Positions 61,096 through 64,000 of a stretch of DNA of 64,000 nt are shown here, piece after piece (position 1 is the first letter of the stretch; each line of letters opens with the position of its first letter). The notes below the pieces were generated by a model. It saw only the letters and a program-made list of their open reading frames with translations. It searched no databases and was not told where the DNA came from. The stretch is from positions 6,388,501 to 6,452,500 of the forward strand of contig CM069880.1 in NCBI GenBank assembly GCA_036172665.1, written 5' to 3'. This DNA is from Prosopocoilus inquinatus (lineage: Eukaryota > Arthropoda > Insecta > Coleoptera > Lucanidae). Both the position numbers and the translations under genes were made by a program.

Positions 61096-63551
61096 TTTTT
61101 CTTATATTTTGCGCCCTAACTAGAGGCTTTATTTTAGGAGCTATAAAAAAATAAATAAATGCAAAAGTTGTAGGGCTTTATGTCTATTATCTTTTCTTTC
61201 TTTTATCAGTTATCAGTTATCAGAAGAAACAAAACCACATCACAAATTGAAGAAAAAATACAATTTTTACTTTTTTAAATGGAACAACCTGTGTATTATT
61301 TGCCAAGATGAAAGATCATATTTTTCTGATTTCAGAAATAAATAACATGTAGACATTTGGAGGGGCCGTTCGGGATATAATTAAATTTAAAATATTAGTA
61401 TACTGACGTTTAAAGAATTAAGGCGGCCCGGAAAGCTGCTAACAAATGTTCTAAATAGCTGTAAATAGTTAACAAAAAAACAATAGAAATTCGAATACTG
61501 GAAACGCTACACAGTGAATTAATAATAAAAAACAAAATTCCAGGCCGACTTGATATTTTAAATATTAATTTATTGATATTCTAACCTCAAATATTTCACA
61601 TACGGCTCTTCCAAATGTCAACATATTATACATTTTTGAAATAAGGCAAAACATGATTCTTCTCATAATATTAAAAGAAAATAGACATAAAACCCTATAA
61701 CTTTTGCATCTGAAATTTTTCTCTAGATCATAAAATAGAATTACTAGATACGGTGCAAAATATAAAAAAAACATGAAAAAAAAAAGATTCCAAAACTACT
61801 TGTCATACAGATTCACTCATTTTGAATGCAAGAATTTATTAAAATCTATAAAAAAAGTAAAAAAGCAGAAGTCAGGTTAATTAAGTTGAAATCAAAAGAG
61901 TATTTTGTTTTTAAGGGGCACAACACATGGGCCACTTACCAAAATAATTCTAATTGCAATATAAAATTCTCAGATTTAATACTGACCTATCTAATTACGC
62001 GCCAATTTATTGTTTTATTCAATCGAAATGAATAGAGTTGTCGTTTTTTTTAAAGAATGATTTCCTTTTACGGAAATTTAGAATACTACTAGTTTAAAAT
62101 CGGAACTCTCATTCTGAGGAGTATAAAATTGGATTTCAAAACGTGCTCACTTAAAATGCCCCACTGTAAGAAGTAAAGTTACTTTTGAAGCGTGGAATTT
62201 CTTATCAATGTATCTTATGTCACTTTTCCTAAATATACTTATAAAATTTTACGTCACGTGCAGATATTAAACCGTGTTCGATATTTCAATCTTTATATTC
62301 TATAAGAGCGTATCCGTGGTAATACTGAACTTAGTGTTATTGTTAAATCTTATTGGAAGTCAACATAAAATAGACTGTATGCTCTAGGCTCTAAGCGACG
62401 AAGAAGGAAAATCGAAAGCGCCGTTATCGTTTCTGCAAATTGCACAAATGACCTTGTATTGCCAGTCAATTAGAAATAACGCTGTTCAACATCCGATTAA
62501 CATAAAAAGCACGGCGAGTTTCGAGACCGAAAATTGATTTATAAGGTTTCGTTCTTTACCAAGTACGTCTGCGAGTTTGGAGGAGATAAGCACCGCCACG
62601 AGGTGATGATATTGGTTCTAAATCAATCCTAACATTCCTTTTTTTTATGAATGATGAAGACATTCTCACCAAATTTGTATAATTTATACCTGTTAACACC
62701 TTCAAAATACCTACGCCACTTATACGGGGGTTTTAGAAAAAGTCAAGTGAGTATGTGTGTTTACAACATTAAACATTATATATTGGGTTTAAATCTCAGC
62801 AATTGAAAAAAATTTAGTGAAGATTTTTTTTGCTTTGGTTAGTAATTTCTTTATTCTTAAAACGCTGAAGTGTTTGAGGCGATTTTGAAGGTTATTGAGA
62901 TTCTTACCTATTCTGAGGCACCCTGTATATATGTAGGTCGTATTCATTTCTAATAATTCGATTTTGGAGTTTTTTTTTTTTTTAATTTATGAGCTACAAG
63001 ATTTAAATTTCTCTTTTCTGTCGCCGTCGACTTTCTTGGATGTCGTTTTTAATATTCCGTTTGAAGCACGGATTTGAGTAACATAAACGCCGCGCCGAAC
63101 CTGAAACCGTTTTTAATAACTAATAAGATACGAAACACGTCTATTCTCTCACTTTTCATTTTTCGTTCTCTGTCGCGTCCTATTTCTTATTTTCCAGTAG
63201 ATGAAACTCCAATTTGCAGACATAACCGGTTACGTGAAGGGCTTTAGGGCGTCTGCATCAATGCTCCTGCTACATACAACCAACCCCAATGAGCTGCATT
63301 CCCGGAAATTAAGTCGGCATTATCAGATGGTTCATGGTTTTACTAACACCCGGCCTTTATCATTTACAATCGATAAAAACCGAACGCAGAGAACAATGCC
63401 GTTTCTATACCAATTACGGCTACGATTGCCATTAATTCTTTTTATTTCATCATTTCATTAACCGCACCTCATTTATTTGTTGCTCCTTTTTTCATTACAC
63501 AAAACAAATCAAAAGGAAATCGAGACAAAGAAAATATGACGTTTAATTTTA
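61096..63551. other. No gene firmly supported; several element-like ends
   Basis: AAATGGAACAACCTG near 61278 matches the AATGGAACACCCT-type ends of the 19.6-kb element family. GGCACCCTGTATA near 62918 is a lone CAGGGTG-type end. A strong pyrimidine tract ending TTTTCCAG at 63198 is followed by frames open for only a few to about 85 codons (63201-63461), without an identifiable partner exon. Confidence 0.45.
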
Positions 63552-63759
63552 CAGGGTGAGAATTCTTTGTATAGAACCCGATATACGTTAATTGCAATCG
63601 ATTTACAAAAAGAAAATACAAACGCTTTTAATCTGAAGGATATGGACAGGAATTATTTTTATAACTTTACTGTACACTTAAAAAATCATTTTCCCGTATT
63701 AAAAAGAAAAAAAAATAATTGATTGTACAAAAAAACTTCTCAAAATGGATGACACCCTG
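63552..63759. mobile_element. 208-bp MITE with CAGGGTG ends and TA duplication
   Basis: TA then CAGGGTG at 63552-63558 is mirrored by CACCCTG then TA at 63753-63761. The interior is AT-rich with no ORF. Lone CAGGGTG-type ends at about 5612, 49331, 56586 and 62918 suggest the same family is common here. Confidence 0.7.
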
Positions 63760-64000
63760 TATAATCACGAATACAAAATTAAAAGAACAAGATTTAATTG
63801 ATGAAACTTTTAATAAATCTGTTTATTATGAGGTCAGAATAATGCCGTTATTCAATATATTATGAGGTCTATAAAATACTCGTGGAATTTTATGAATCCA
63901 TAATTAAACTGTTATATTCAAAATCGGCATTATTATGACTTCATAATAAACAGATGTTGGATAAAACTATGTATTAAACTCGTGCCTTAACAGCAAATAA

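Noticed and set aside
63199..63233. Micro-exon after a strong pyrimidine tract and TTTTCCAG
   Set aside because: The acceptor is good, but all frames close quickly or lack a donor and partner exon.

Overview
This is an AT-rich stretch of a eukaryotic nuclear genome, almost certainly an insect. The evidence is intron-split exons with GT-AG borders, a TATA plus TCAGT arthropod-type core promoter, and relics of mariner, Tc1-like, hAT, pogo-like and LTR elements together with many small foldback elements. A beetle is my best guess, with low confidence. No operons, tRNA, rRNA or CRISPR arrays were seen. Almost all long ORFs here are chance openings in AT-rich DNA.

The firmest protein-coding content is at the left edge. 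Two minus-strand exons (2227-2028, then 258-120) join in phase. Together they encode about 112 residues of a SUEL-type (galactose-binding) lectin domain with eight cysteines, of the kind found in EVA-1-like and latrophilin-like surface proteins. The gene continues beyond position 1. Its 5' exons should lie to the right, so much of the window may be a long intron of this gene; I could not identify those exons.

From 2.6 to 17 kb the DNA holds degenerate tandem arrays and transposon relics: an HTH fragment at 12.4 kb, a DUF4817-like fragment with a 24-bp perfect hairpin at 13.2 kb, an LTR primer-binding-site-like sequence at 14.1 kb, and a 506-bp tandem duplication at 16.1-17.1 kb. At 19.6-21.8 kb lies a 2.2-kb foldback element with arms of about 0.7 kb. 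The 26-34 kb region has a 146-bp foldback element, a hAT terminus, a pogo-like element and a nearly complete but frameshifted mariner (31.93-33.20 kb). A second, older mariner relic is at 43.8-44.0 kb.

The most interesting non-repeat locus is at 41.9-42.5 kb. A canonical TATA/Inr promoter with an inverted repeat just upstream precedes two tiny upstream ORFs and a 56-codon ORF. The second upstream ORF abuts the main ORF in the same frame, separated only by a TAA. A strong splice donor follows the ORF. A second candidate gene piece is an 81-codon exon at 50.67-50.91 kb with good splice borders. The rest (46.7-50.6, 51-58 and 61-63.5 kb) shows no gene I can support, apart from small duplications and MITEs.
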